DNA from: Blasia pusilla
Lineage: Eukaryota; Marchantiophyta; Marchantiopsida; Blasiales
Assembly: GCA_050084515.1 (NCBI GenBank)
Contig: CM114273.1
Span: forward strand, 16,058,001-16,122,000
DNA: 64,000 bases
Reading direction: 5' to 3'
The position numbers and the translations under genes were made by a program. The notes beneath the pieces are model-generated. The model ran no database searches. It worked only from the letters and a program-made list of their open reading frames with translations, and was not told where the DNA came from. Every line of letters begins with the position of its first letter. The stretch's first letter is position 1. Positions 10,589-21,709 of this stretch are shown here, piece after piece.

Positions 10589-11072
10589 TGTAAAAAATAA
10601 ATAGTAGTAAAAACGGCACACCCGGCCTAAAACTCCACTCCTCAATGTACATCGGCATATTGAGCCTCATCCACCCTACGCTATCAAGGAATCCGGATGC
10701 TAGCATCCTAGTCCTATCTCACACACATACAAGAGAGGTGCTCCAACGGCCCAACATGAGAAAGATGGCTTGGGAAAGCCATCTTCATCCCTTATATTGG
10801 TTTGGGAAGAGCCAAAAGGCTCTTCCCCTAAAAATAGCTATCCTCCTTGTAACCTATGCGCACATGTTACTAGGGGCGGGTGACCTGGTGAACAAGTCAC
10901 CCGGTTGTGAAAGACCTCAATAAGAAAGTTGTTAGAAACAACATTCTTGACACAACATACCTATCCTCAACCTCATCCGACACCGTTGGACAAAGTTACA
11001 CTCAATTTAGTCCGCTGGCTCCTACGCCCTATCCACGATAGATCTCGGCCTATCGGCTACTCAGATGTGACA
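10589..11072 (-). repeat. 5' LTR of P1
   Basis: About 484 bp, TG...CA on the minus strand (TGTCACATCTGAG to TTATTTTTTACA). It matches the 3' LTR core. The R1 modules that flank the 3' LTR are absent here. A TATA-like CCAATATAAG lies at 10791-10800. Confidence 0.8.
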
Positions 11073-12215
11073 ATAGCCTTTTACAACTCTGATTAATCTT
11101 CCTATTCTAATCTAGAATTCTAAGTGCTACTCCTACTTTCTCCATTCAGATTCTCCAACCCTCCATCTTCCTAAGTTAGTTGGTTGCCTAGGCAATTCAT
11201 TTCTGCTTCCTCTTAACCGATGCGCCATTCCAATTTCCGGCTTTCAAAACTGCCGTGACGGTGCAGTCTTCACAATCTTTGTGCTCTTCGGAGTCTTTGC
11301 TTTGTAGTCCTTTCTTTGCGCACAGACCCTTATCCTTCCGCCACCGCGACGAGTCCTCCTTTCTACTTTCTTTCACTCTATTCCCTTCAAAACATTTCCT
11401 ATCTTTCTATCCCTATTCTTAATACACTTTTCCGCTTCCTAAAGACTCTTTGACTTATTTTTCTTCTTCCTCTTCCTTATTAGAATTCTTAGTCTTGGCT
11501 TTTGGGTCTTTGCTCTTCATTATTTGCACCCAGTCTTTGCATAAATACTACTTTCAGTCTTCTTTACAAAGAAGCTTTTGATAGTCTTTACTACTATTCT
11601 TACTACGGTCTTTTCTTACAAAGCACCCGCGCTTCTTCTTCTTCTAACTTCTTTTCCAGGCTTTTCCCTCTTTTACACACTTCTCACTCTTCCAAGACAA
11701 TTCTTAATCTATTAACATCTCTTGTCCTCTCATTAGAGTTCTGTCAGTCACTCTTCACACAATTTCAGTAAAGTAAGGCTCTTTACTTTCGGTATTGAGT
11801 CTTTAGTCCTTGCTCAAGGAAGACTTCTATACAAAACTTTATCTTTCTGTCAAAATTTCAAAAATGTGGGCACTATAGCAATTTTCAACTGCTCAGTGTA
11901 TATTTGGATAAAAGAATTCATGGTTGAGTGTGAATTGTACTCTACTTTTGCGCTAATGTGTTTGCCATCAGCAGCTATTGCTATTGTTGAATCCATATAG
12001 TCTTCATCTGGTGACCACTCAATCGTGGTGTAAGGATTTGTGTATGTAATGGTTGTACTATTGCAATCAAGGCTTTGTGAGAAAACAGAAAGTGACTAAA
12101 TTACTGAAATCTTTTATAAAACTTGGAGATACAAAGCAGCCTAGTCCGTCCGTGCGCTCATAGAAGAGCTTTGATGAAACCTTAACATAGAGATAACTCG
12201 ACATATGAGAATGCA
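11073..12215. other. Pyrimidine-rich spacer without recognisable gene
   Basis: CT/TTC-rich on the plus strand between 11200 and 11830, then AT-rich. It may be the remainder of the copia 3' LTR or an unrelated LTR. No coding motif seen. Confidence 0.35.
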
Positions 12216-12498
12216 CTACAGCTGTGGCTCCTAACTATTTCACTACTCCAGAAACTAGGGTTTTTTACCTATTTTTCTTTATTTCTATTAATAGAAAAAG
12301 TTTGCATCAGCATGCCTCACACCTTGATGCAATATAGGGTTAGATAGTCCTAGTAACGCTACTCTATAAACCACCTACGTCATATTACTATGACTCCCTC
12401 GAAGTCTCAGTCGGAACCATCAATATAGGCTTCTCCTCATACAAGGGGGCCAATCAGATTAATGGTGCTCAGAGAAGTGGATGTTGAGAATCCAACAC
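12216..12498 (-). repeat. Copia 3' LTR segment
   Basis: Directly after the copia RNase H end, the minus strand has TTTAGTGGGG followed by TGTTGGATTCTCAACATCC, a purine tract and LTR start. The stretch down to 12216 matches 17153-17413, with shared blocks such as TCGGAACCATCAAT and TAGGCTTCTCCTCATACAAG. Confidence 0.65.
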
Positions 12499-12525
12499 CC
12501 CACTAAATATCCACTCTCATGTGGA

Positions 12526-13640
12526 CTATTGTCTTGGACCGATGCCAAGACCCTTCAAATATCGGTGAAGTTGATCTCCGCTCAAAGCTTTCGTGAAGAT
12601 GTCTGCACGGTAATCCTCTATTGGACAATAGACTAACTTCAAAACCTCTCTCTCGATCAACTCACGAACAAAATGATACTTTTTCTCTATATGATTTGTA
12701 CGAGTATGAAACACAAGATTATGTGCTATGGCAATGCAACTCTGAATGCCTTTAAGATTTCTCTAGCATACTTTTGCTGAGAGAGGAAAAAAGAATTCGA
12801 TTGTTGCCAAATCTCCAGCCCTATAAAGTAGTGCAAAAGACCTAAATCTCACATCTCAAACTCAGATTTCAACACTCCCTTCATTTCCTATATTTTCTTA
12901 CTGTGGTCTCCTGTGATGATCAGATCATCCACATACAAGACTATCAACAAATACATCCCATCTTCACAAAACACATACAAATTTGCTTCTAATATACTCT
13001 TGATGAGACCCTTCTCTCAATATCTATTTGTTGATATCATACCCTTGGGGCTTGCTTCAACCCACAGAATGCTCGATGAAGCAAACACACTTTCTCTTTT
13101 GATCCGGATGTCTCAAAACCTGGTGGTTGATATATATACACCTCCTTCTTGAGACTCCCGTTCAGAAAGGCAGACTTCACATCGTATTGGTACATATGCC
13201 AACGTCTTGTTCTTGCCACTGCTAGAACAATTCGAATGGTTGTCATCCTTGCAGTAGGAGAAAAAGTTTCATAGTAATCAAAACCTTCAATTTAAGGACA
13301 TACTTGTGCAACCAACCTTGCTTTGAATTTATCCAATGTACCATCCGACTTGTACTTGGTCTTGTACACCTTCTTGGTGCGTATTATCTTTCTGTCCTTT
13401 GGCTTCTCAACCAAAGTCCAAGTTCTATTTTTTTGAATAGCGTCCATCTCCATCAGCATGGCCTCTCTCTATTGAGGATGAGCAAGGGCCTCATCCAAGC
13501 ATGATGGCTCTTCCATTTCAAGACCTCTGGCATCAAGGCCATGTTGACAAGATGTGTGGAAGCTATATTCTGCTTCGCTAATTTCTTGGATCTCCTTGGA
13601 TGTGTAACAACTTCATCAATTGCTGGTGGATTCTTACCAT
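12526..13640 (-). pseudogene. Ty1/copia reverse transcriptase-RNase H, internally deleted
   Basis: The copia RT N-terminal part is at 13037-13246 (WHMYQYDVKSAFLNGSL, then AFCGLKQAPR). The active site LYVDDLIITG is intact at about 12907-12940. Most of the RT thumb and RNase H is missing, and the reading resumes at 12526-12714 with the RNase H end (NHIEKKYHFVRELIE and ADIFTKALSGDQ). An internal deletion between about 12715 and 12890 plus frameshifts make it inactive. Confidence 0.88.
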
Positions 13641-14611
13641 CCAAGAGATGCTTTATCCACTTGGGGGGTATGACGACCGTTGTGGAAGAGCAGGCTGCTC
13701 TTTGTAATCATCACCAAATTCTTCTTCTTGATGATTTGGTGTAACATTGATGGTATGCTCTGGTGGGTTATCTCTTCGTTTGATGATAATGTGGATGGAC
13801 CACTAATAACTGCCACTTGACGAGGTTGTTCTTGGAATACCACATCATGACTCACAAGCATCTTCTTTGCCTCAGAATATCATAGGTGATAAGCTTTAGA
13901 CTCATCACTGTGTCCCATAAAGATGCACTTCCTCCTCTTGGACTCTAGCTTGGTCATGGATGCTTTAGGAATATGTACAAAGCACTCACTATCAAAAGTC
14001 CTGAAATTTTGGACTGATGGTATCTTACGTGAGAATGATTGATGAGGAGTCATGCCTTGCACTGACTTGGTAGCACTTCTATTTAGAATGTAAACGGTAG
14101 TATTAACAACTTCAACCCAAAATCCTTATTCTTTCATCATACATCTTGCCATCTCCACCACTGTATAGTTTCGACGCTCAACAACTCCATTTTGTTGTGG
14201 TGTATGTGTTCTGGTTAACTCTCGCTTGATTTCATGCTCCCCCAAATATTTGTTGAATTCTGTTGATAAGAATTCTCCTCCTCGATCGATGCAAAGCTTC
14301 TGTACCTTCTTTCCAGTCTCATTCTCAACCAGCTTGTGCCATACTTTAAATTTTCCTAAAGCAGTTGCCTCATCACGAAGGAAATACACCCACATCTTCC
14401 TACTATAATTGTTGAAAACTAAATAGAAGTAGGAAAAACCACCTAATGCTACTGTTCTCATTTTACCATAGAGCACAGTATGTATCAACTCTAGAGGAAC
14501 CTTTGCTCTATAGCTGGACTCTTGTGGAAATGGTTGTCGGTATTGGTTGCCCATCATAAAAGCTTCACATATATCCGACACTCCAAAAATTGTTGGTAAA
14601 TCAGCAACCAT
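13634..14611 (-). pseudogene. Ty1/copia integrase
   Basis: The catalytic core is in 14126-14611, with FSYFYLVFNNYSRKMWVYFL (normally D-D-x-S-R at the first Asp, here N-N-Y-S-R), the second Asp in CIDRGGEFLS, and Glu in PQQNGVVERRN. The C-terminal part at 13880-14062 reads GMTPHQSFSRKIP and RKCIFMGHSDESKAYHL, typical of copia. Replacement of the first catalytic Asp and a frame change near 14090 show it is dead. Confidence 0.88.
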
Positions 14612-14673
14612 GCTAGATTTCTACATTTGAGTTAGTAAGGGAAAGCTTAGGTGACCAATCTTTCATGCCACAA

Positions 14674-15060
14674 CTAACTGCTACTAAGATCTATACCTAC
14701 ACTTGTCATGAAAACATACAACTCATAGATATTTCCACATCGTATACCTTCACCCACTACTTTCCTATTGGCATCCTCAATGACAAATCTAGTTTTCTTG
14801 AAACAAACTTCTATGTCACGATCACATAATATTGCTATTGAAATCAAATTGCGCTCCAACTCTAGTACGTACATTACATCAATTAACTTCTTTTCATCTC
14901 CTTTTTGTGAGACTAAAGAAATTATGTCTTTCCCTTCTATAGGGCACTTTGCATTATTCCCAACTGTAACAACGATGGGCTTTTGTAGAGGTTGTAAGGA
15001 GCTATACCAATCCTTATGATTGGTCATATGCCTAGATGCTCCACTTTCGAGCACCCATGC
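14674..15060 (-). pseudogene. Ty1/copia aspartic protease region
   Basis: Minus strand LESGASRHMTNH is the copia protease active site, normally D-S-G-A-S/T, with the Asp replaced by Glu. It is followed by PIVVTVGNNAKCPIEGKD and LERNLISIAILCDRD, typical of the region between protease and integrase. The catalytic change makes it inactive. Confidence 0.85.
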
Positions 15061-15861
15061 ATCTTCAGTCTTTGACTTAGTGGAATATTCTGCCTGTGTG
15101 CAAAACTCTTCAATTGCTACCCAAACATCTATCTCATATTCTCCTAGTTCTAGAAAATTTCCAGACTCCTTCTTAGGTCTTAAACAACCGTTCTTCTCAT
15201 CCTGACTCCTCTTTCTACAATCTTTGATAAGATGATCTAGCTTACCATAATAAAATCATTTGAAGGCTTTGCTTGGAAATTTCTTCTTGGCATTTGAACT
15301 GTGATCCTGATTTCTACCTCTCTATACATTGGCACTAAATGCTGCATCACTTCCCTCTCTTGCTTTGAAGGGCATTTCCTCTTCTATCAATATTGCACTA
15401 AATTTTTCAAAAGTAAGCGGCGTGGATCTTACTTGAGTATATAATGCACTGACCAAATTGTCATATCTTGGAGGCAAAATCCTTATGCACCAAAGTGCCA
15501 AATCTTTGCTAGACTTTGAAATTCCTACGGACGCCATCTGATCTTGAAGATTCTTGATCCTTGTCAAAAATTCCTTTGTGCTTTCTCCTTCTAGAAATTT
15601 CTTGGACGTAAGCTGATTCCCCAGATTCTGAATCCGAGTCTCATTCCTTGTTTCATACTGATTCTTCACAATGTTCCATGCCTGAGTAGCAGTGGTCGTA
15701 TGTTGAATGAGAGTAATGACAAAATGAGTTACATTCGTGATAATCGCATATAGAGCATCAACGTTTATGCGTTTCCATGCCAACAATACAGCAGGAACGA
15801 TATCGCCAAATGAAGATGAACAACTCAAAATAGATTGAGGATTTTGTGATACCCACAATTT
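15061..15861 (-). pseudogene. Ty1/copia gag
   Basis: Copia nucleocapsid precursor (UBN2-type gag). The main segment at 15322-15858 includes TATQAWNIVKNQYETRNE, LQDQMASVGISKSSKDLALW and ILPPRYDNLVSALYTQ. Between 15061 and 15321 lies a decayed zinc-knuckle and linker region. It begins immediately inside the LTR end at about 15862. Confidence 0.8.
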
Positions 15862-17026
15862 TGTAATCTTGAAGAATATATCTTTTTATTCAACGAAGAC
15901 TCTTGTATATTATGATTTTGATTATGATTATCTATTATTATGAAGAAGAATAAGTGAATCACGAAGCTCCTAAGACAAGGCAGAGAGATGGAAGATCAAG
16001 GATTTGCCTTAGAGGAGAATCAAAAGCTGTAACGAAGTATAAAAGATCAACGCGAAGCTCAGCGAAGCTTAGCGAAGCTTAACAAAGTCTAACAAAGCTC
16101 AACGAAGCTCTGTATACGAAGTACTTCGGTCTTGAACGAAGAGCGAAGAGCGAAGCACGAAGACGAAGAAGAATGAAGAACTTCGTCCTCCGGAAATTTA
16201 GCGCAGCGAAGCTCAACATGATTGAGATTCGAAACGACACATCATTAGAACAATTAGACTAGGAAAGGGCGCGACCCTTTGTATCAATTGGTAGTTAGAA
16301 CAGTTTTGTACCGCGGATTCACAGGGATCGTAGGAAAAGCTAAGAGAACCATAGATCTAGGTAGTTACAGATATTGAAGAGACACCAACTTCACCAAGAA
16401 CGCTTTGGATCTTAGAAACGCTCCTACTCTCGAGAATATTTAAGAAATAGGACAGAAGCTATTATCATCATTCGCTCATGAAGTCCTTATGCTATAGGAA
16501 TGGTCCGAGCAAGAGAGTTGTACCCTCTGAGCTTGTATATACTTTGAAGTCTTTCAATTCTTGATGGAGTAGTAAAACATTCATTCATTCATTCTGATGT
16601 ACGATGCTTATGTCTGAATATTCTTTTTGGGTCTGCCGATTGAAGAGTGAATCAGGCGAACCTTTCTCATCAATGGAATAATCAACATAAAGTTGTATGA
16701 AATCTATTCGACAGAGAGTAACCTGCCTCGACGGATTGAGTTCCGAAAGTAGGAGAATCCAGCTTTATTCTTGAGGTCTCTGTGAGGTTCCGAGATGTTG
16801 AGAGAAAAAATTGCCTGAGCGTACTTAAAACTCCACTTGAGAGAATTGAAGAAGGAAACATAGGTACTAAAAAGGATCGGAAGATGTTATTGGAATACCA
16901 CATTTGAATTACATAATCAATTACACTTTTATAACATAATCATAACTTTATACTCTCTTTTCATCCAACAGTGATCCTCTTGGGGATCGAACTCTACAAT
17001 TGACTGTAAATAAGAAACACTTAGAC
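15862..17026 (-). repeat. Long copia-type LTR, copy 1
   Basis: About 1.16 kb next to the gag start. On the minus strand it runs from TGTCTAAGTGTTTC to CAAGATTACA, followed by a candidate primer binding site with GTGGGTATCACA. Related copies are 17422-18623 (opposite strand) and about 45990-47110 (same strand). It is rich in GAAGC/GCTTC tandem motifs at about 16040-16170. Confidence 0.6.
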
Positions 17027-17152
17027 ATCACAGATTTGAATTGGCCCTTATGGCCGTCTCCCGGATCTCAAATGATTCGAGGACAATTCTCATTTTGAAC
17101 TTCCACAATGTATAGTTAGACCCATCTAATTTCCCTTCCCTACACTATCGAT
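17027..17152. other. Spacer between LTR copies
   Basis: Short unassigned stretch between two LTR-like repeats. Nothing recognised. Confidence 0.3.
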
Positions 17153-17413
17153 GTGGCTCTCGACTATTTCACTACTCGGGTAACTAGGGTTCTTTACCTA
17201 ATTTCTTTATTTCTATTAATAGAAAAATTTAGAACTATCTAACCCTATATTGCATCAGGGTGCCCCGCACCCTGATGCAATATAGGGTTAGATAGTCCAA
17301 GTAACGCTACTCCATAAACCATCTACGTCATATTACTATGACTCCTTCAACCTCTAAGTCGGAACCATCAATCTAGGCTTCTCCTCATACAAGGGGCCCG
17401 ATCAAATTAATGG
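17153..17413 (-). repeat. Second copy of the 12.2-12.5 kb copia LTR segment
   Basis: Direct repeat of 12216-12468. It ends abruptly where the plus-strand LTR copy 2 begins. Its expected terminus (AGAAGTGGATGTTGAGAATC) reappears at about 18650, beyond that insertion. Confidence 0.65.
17234..17296. repeat. Perfect 30-bp inverted repeat with 3-nt loop
   Basis: The arms 17234-17263 and 17267-17296 are exact reverse complements around a CCC loop, starting ACTATCTAACCC. The related repeat near 12300-12344 has only part of this symmetry. Confidence 0.92.
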
Positions 17414-17421
17414 TACTGTAG

Positions 17422-18623
17422 TGTACAAGTGTTTTTAGTCGATTTATAGTCGATTTAGTAAGTTTGATCCCCAAGAGGATCATTGCTTGATGAAAAGAGA
17501 GTTCTGAATTACAATTCTGTTGTAATAGTTGTATTTAAATGTGTGTGAGTTATATTCAATGTCTTATCAATATCTCTTGATCTTTCTTAGTACCAAAGGA
17601 TCTTTTCTCGATTCTCTCTAGTGGAATTGACAGCATGTTCAGGTAGATTTTCTTCTGGACATCAAGAAACCTCACACAGATGTCAACACAAAAGCTGGCT
17701 TCTCCTACTTTCGGAACTCAATCCGTCTCGGCAGGTTACTCTTTGTCAAACAGATTTCCTACAACTCATGTTGATTATTTCACTGATGAGAAAGGTTCAC
17801 CTGATTCACTCTTCACTCTGCACACCCAAAAAGAATACTCAGACATAAGCATCGCACATCAGAATGAATGAATGATTACTTTATTACTCCATCAAGAACG
17901 AGAAAGCTTCAAAGTGTATACAAGCTCGAGAGGGTACTACTCTCTTGCTCGGACCATTCCTACAACATGAGGACTTCGTAAGAGAATGATGATTATGGCT
18001 TCTGCCTTGCTTCTTAAATATTCGTTGGAGTGGAAGTGATCCAAAGATTCAAAACGTTCTTGATGAAGTTAGTGTCTCTTCACTATTTCTAACTACCTAG
18101 ATCTATGGTTCTCTTAGCTCTTCCTATGATCTCTGTGAATCCGCAGTACAAAACTGTCCTAACTACCAATTTGATACAAAGGGTCGCGCCCTTTCCTAGT
18201 CTAACTGTTTTAACATGTGTCTCTTGAAATCACAGTCCTTCTTAGGTTCGCCGTTGGACTTGAGGAGGACGAAGTACTCGAGCCGTTCTTATCTCTGTAG
18301 CCAGTGCCGTGCTTCGCTCTTCGTTAAAGAGCGAAGTACTTCGTTCTTCTTTTCTTCGTGATGCTTCATTATGTAGCGAAGCACTTCGTAGACAGAGCTT
18401 CGTACATCTTCGTTAAGCTTCGTTAAGCTTCGTTCTGAGTCTTGAGACTTTGTTATTGCATTTTCCTCTCCTCTAAGGCAAATCCTTGATCTTCCATCTC
18501 TCTGCCTTGTCCCAGGAGCTTCGTGATTCACTTATTCTTCTTCATAATAATAAATAATCATAATCAAAATCATAATATACAAGAGTCTTCGTTGAATAAA
18601 AAGATATATTCTTCAAGATTACA
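17422..18623 (+). repeat. Long copia-type LTR, copy 2, plus orientation
   Basis: About 1.2 kb from TGTACAAGTG to AAGATTACA, inverted relative to copy 1. It is followed by the same GTGGGTATCACA primer-site-like sequence. Shared blocks with copies 1 and 3 include GGACCATTCCTACAACATG and ATCCGTCTCGGCAGGTTAC. It appears inserted into the 17153-17413 repeat. Confidence 0.6.
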
Positions 18624-19115
18624 AAATTGTGGGTATCACAAGTATTCACAGAAGTGGATGTTGAGAATCCAACAACCTTGTGAAGTTTCCTACCTTTCAT
18701 TCGTACTTATAACAATCGGTGAGCTAATGGAGGGTGTGTCACATACAGAGAGCAAAATCATGCAATTTCAAGCCCGACCAAGAATATCCAGAATCCATAC
18801 GAACATGCTCTTAGCTTTTGAGATTGCCATCTATATAGGGCTTGTAGATGAGTAGATAAAAAAGAAACAATCAGCAGAATACGCATATAGTGTGATGATC
18901 AAAATAAACAAGAAATTTATATCCTACACGATAGGGATTCAACTCAAGTTGACCAGACCGATCTTTTCTTGATCAATGTTTTATCAGAGTTCTTGCCCCT
19001 CACACCCTTTGGTCATGCAAGTTCTCGATGCTGTGCACAATCTCTCCCATCTCATTCACGCTCTCCATCTGGGCTACTATTTACCCACCACAACCCTTCC
19101 TGGACAAGATAGAGG
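18624..19115. other. Spacer without recognisable gene
   Basis: Begins with a copia LTR terminus (about 18641-18680), then AT-rich sequence with no coding motif. Confidence 0.35.
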
Positions 19116-19119
19116 TCGT

Positions 19120-19180
19120 GGATGGTTGGCTAGGGTAGTCAGGTGCCATCCTATAGGTTCCGGGTTTGAATCGAGGCGCG
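19120..19180 (+). repeat. tRNA-like head, candidate SINE
   Basis: A pol III B-box-like GGTTTGAATC lies at 19163-19172, and an A-box-like TGGCTAGGGTAGTCAGG at 19127-19143. Their spacing fits a tRNA-derived promoter. No acceptor stem could be paired, so it is not a tRNA gene. A tRNA-derived SINE 5' end is the likely reading. Confidence 0.4.
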
Positions 19181-19600
19181 GAGGAGGTGTTGGGCAGGCC
19201 GCGCGCAGGCTAGGTTTCGATTGATGTTAAGCACCCTGCTGATTGGCTTCCATATTTTTTGCAAGTTTATACATGGAAGTGAAATTTTGTGGCCGAGCTA
19301 GATTAGCGCCTGCCCGGGCATGTGGGTGGTTTAGGCCTCCATTTTATGCGCTCACTCTCAACAACCTTGCCAAGAACTTTAATCTCCATTTTTCTCAGCC
19401 TTTAGTTTCCATTTTACTCACACTAGCATGGGTAGCCTCTAGTTAACTCGCTCTAGCACGTTCGATAACAGGGTCCTTAGTTTCCAAGCGACGGGCTTAG
19501 AATGAGGGTGAGAATAATTCAGGATTTTTATCAATTTGGTAGGTTTTATGTAATAATTTGCCATAGTTTTACTTTATAATTTTAGTTGAACTCTTATTGA
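19181..19600. other. Spacer downstream of SINE head
   Basis: Could include the SINE body. No coding motif or second terminus was seen. Confidence 0.25.
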
Positions 19601-19604
19601 AAAT

Positions 19605-20565
19605 TTGATAATATTTTTTCATTGCAGCCAATCGCATTGGGTAATTGGTGTCATGTCAACTCTCTCATCGAGATGCAAGAGGCACTTCATTGCGAATACA
19701 ACTATAGAGATTGGGAGTCCTCAATATGTGGTAGAGAGAGATGAGGAGCATAAATTTTCTTTGTCTTGCTTGCAAAGGAAAAGAAAATTCTTTCATGTAG
19801 AGCCTACTTTGTCCTCTCCTCCTAATATTTTCGATGAGGTTGAGGAAGTTAGGGAATTTGGCAAGGCCAAGAAGTTGTGGGTACTCTTAATAATAATGAG
19901 AAAGACTCCCTAGAAGTATTCCCTGATTCACGAAGAACATGACGATGTAGAGTACTATTCCATGTCTCTTTATGATTTTGAGGGATGGTGTGTCAGTGAT
20001 ATGTTTGATAGGGATATCGATAATAGTGGTAATATTAATGAACTTGGAGATTTGATGTTGGATACTCTTTCTCCTCATCATAATTGAAATATATCGTGAA
20101 TATAGCAATGAGCTGTTTGCCATTGGAGCTCCAATTTTGCTATTACAGAATATGAATGGAGCAAAGGGACAAGCAAACAAGACTCGCTTGGTGATTGTTG
20201 GATTTAGTCAACATATTATAGATGTTGTAATTATGACAAGAAAAAATATTGGAGCTTGAGTGTATATTCGACGCATTCCATTGATTGCATCTGATTCAGG
20301 GTTACCTTTTGATTTACGAAGATTTCAAGTTCCTATACAACCAGCCTTTGCAATGACGATTAATAAGTCTCAAGATCAAACGTTAGAGAGAGTTGGTATT
20401 TACTCGCCAAATCATGTATTTTCTCACGGAAAATTATATGTTGCCTTATTTAGAGTAGGTTCTAGCAAGTCAATCCATATGATTGATAGTCAAAATCCAC
20501 CAAAAAAGATGGTGTTTATACTAGAAATGTTGTATATTCTGAAGTGTTACATTCATAAAAGCTAA
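19605..20565 (+). pseudogene. Helitron RepHel helicase C-terminus
   Basis: The C-terminal part of a PIF1-type helicase of a Helitron RepHel protein, which unwinds DNA during rolling-circle transposition. The clear portion at about 20100-20565 contains FAIGAPILLLQNMNG, DLRRFQVPIQPAF, then AMTINKSQDQTLERVG (motif V region) and HGKLYVALFRVGSS (motif VI region). One in-frame stop sits near 20259. The segment 19605-20090 is open but not recognisable. The upstream Rep and helicase motifs I-III are missing. Confidence 0.85.
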
Positions 20566-20622
20566 GATTTTCTTCCTCTTCATTTTTTCTATATGCAATA
20601 TTCTTTATCATTATAAAACTTG

Positions 20623-20655
20623 ATGGCGGTGCATGGAACGGCCATTCTTACTAGT
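20623..20655 (+). other. Candidate Helitron 3' terminus
   Basis: About 60 bp after the helicase stop codon, TGGC and GCCA arms (20623-20643) precede CTAG at 20651-20654, followed by T. This is the Helitron hairpin plus CTRR plus T pattern. The hairpin is imperfect. Confidence 0.5.
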
Positions 20656-20856
20656 TGTCATAATATACTCAATGTCGAGAACCCCTATCACGTACGATTA
20701 AAAAAGGACTCAAAAAAATCTCCATAAGAGAACGATGACTCCACATTTTATAAGGCTGCAAATTGTTTCCGCCTATCTTTGAACGCCAACTTTCCATACT
20801 ATGACTTCCACGTATGCAGTGTATTGTAAGAATGATGGTACACCCCTATGAAGGTA

Positions 20857-21020
20857 CTAGTGGACAGTCTTGTCATGCATAGGATTAATCATATTGTGCG
20901 TAAATTTTTTTTCTTATTATTAGTAGATGGGGAAATTTGTTTTTCTTATTGTTCGGTTGCCACATGTCAAGGGAAGAGGTGTTTGCAAATCAAGAGGACC
21001 CTCTCCAATAATAATATAGA
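20857..21020 (-). mobile_element. 164-bp non-autonomous Helitron
   Basis: On the minus strand it starts TCTATATTATTATTGGAGAG at 21020 and ends CTAG at 20857. It is preceded by A and followed by T, the expected A|T target. The 5' end and the following CTTGATTTGCAAACACCTC match the elements at 63195 and 63695, and the 3' end (CCTATGCAT...CTAG) also matches. Confidence 0.85.
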
Positions 21021-21700
21021 TTAGGGTGGCTAAGGTATAAGGGCATGTAAGGTAAGTTCCATCATCTATACTATTAAGATAATATAGATGATAACCATTA
21101 AAATTATTACCAAAAATTATGGGAGTGTAAGTTAATGGAGATTATTTCAAAACAAATTACTATTTACTAATTCAATTGGGTAGATTTCATCATGAAACTT
21201 CAATTATTTTTTATTTTGTTGTCCTAGGCTAGATTTGGCCATGGCATCAAGTGATTTGAGGGGATTTTTTAAAGTCCACCAATACTACACAATGTCTCTC
21301 ATACAATGAAAATACTAGTGAGAATAAAGCTAAATGCTTGTGCAACATATGATGCTATTTTTAGTAAAACACATAATGTCAATGTGACGTATCCAAAAAA
21401 ATCCAACCTTGATACATGGAGGTGTAGGGGGGACCTATTGGGGACTAGGATAATTTAAGTGGATAGGCCATCCACTCTTTTAGAATCATAGGACATCATA
21501 TAAGTCTAGAGTCTAGAGTAAGTATTTATATTTAGGAGCTTATTATCCTTGACCCAATATAGGACAACGGCTCTTATTAAGTCATAGAAGGTTAGGGTTA
21601 TGTTGTGTACACAAGTACATCGAGGAAGTGGGGTTAGTGAGGAACGTGGCCAACAAGGAGAGACAAGTTTGAACTTTGAAGCTCATTATTTAAGTGTTTA
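21021..21700. other. AT-rich spacer; imperfect palindrome at 21061-21092
   Basis: No gene recognised. A 32-bp near-palindrome occurs at 21061-21092 with ATCATCTATA/TATAGATGAT outer arms. Confidence 0.4.
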
Positions 21701-21709
21701 GCTAACAAG

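Larger units (their letters stand above)
4463..11072 (-). mobile_element. Gypsy retrotransposon P1 with DNA methyltransferase-like and PHD modules
   Basis: A minus-strand LTR retrotransposon bounded by related LTRs at 10589-11072 (5') and about 4595-5081 (3'). Reading from 5' to 3' it contains about 1 kb with no recognisable gag, a methyltransferase-like domain (about 9575-8620), a pre-RT segment, reverse transcriptase, RNase H, integrase and a degenerate PHD finger. The missing gag makes P1 a deletion derivative compared with P3. Every domain is interrupted by stops or frameshifts, so P1 cannot encode a working polyprotein. Similar domain order in P3 shows the combination belongs to a family and is not one chimera. 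Confidence 0.85.

Noticed and set aside
19120-19180. Functional tRNA gene
   Set aside because: No acceptor or anticodon stem could be paired around the A and B box candidates.
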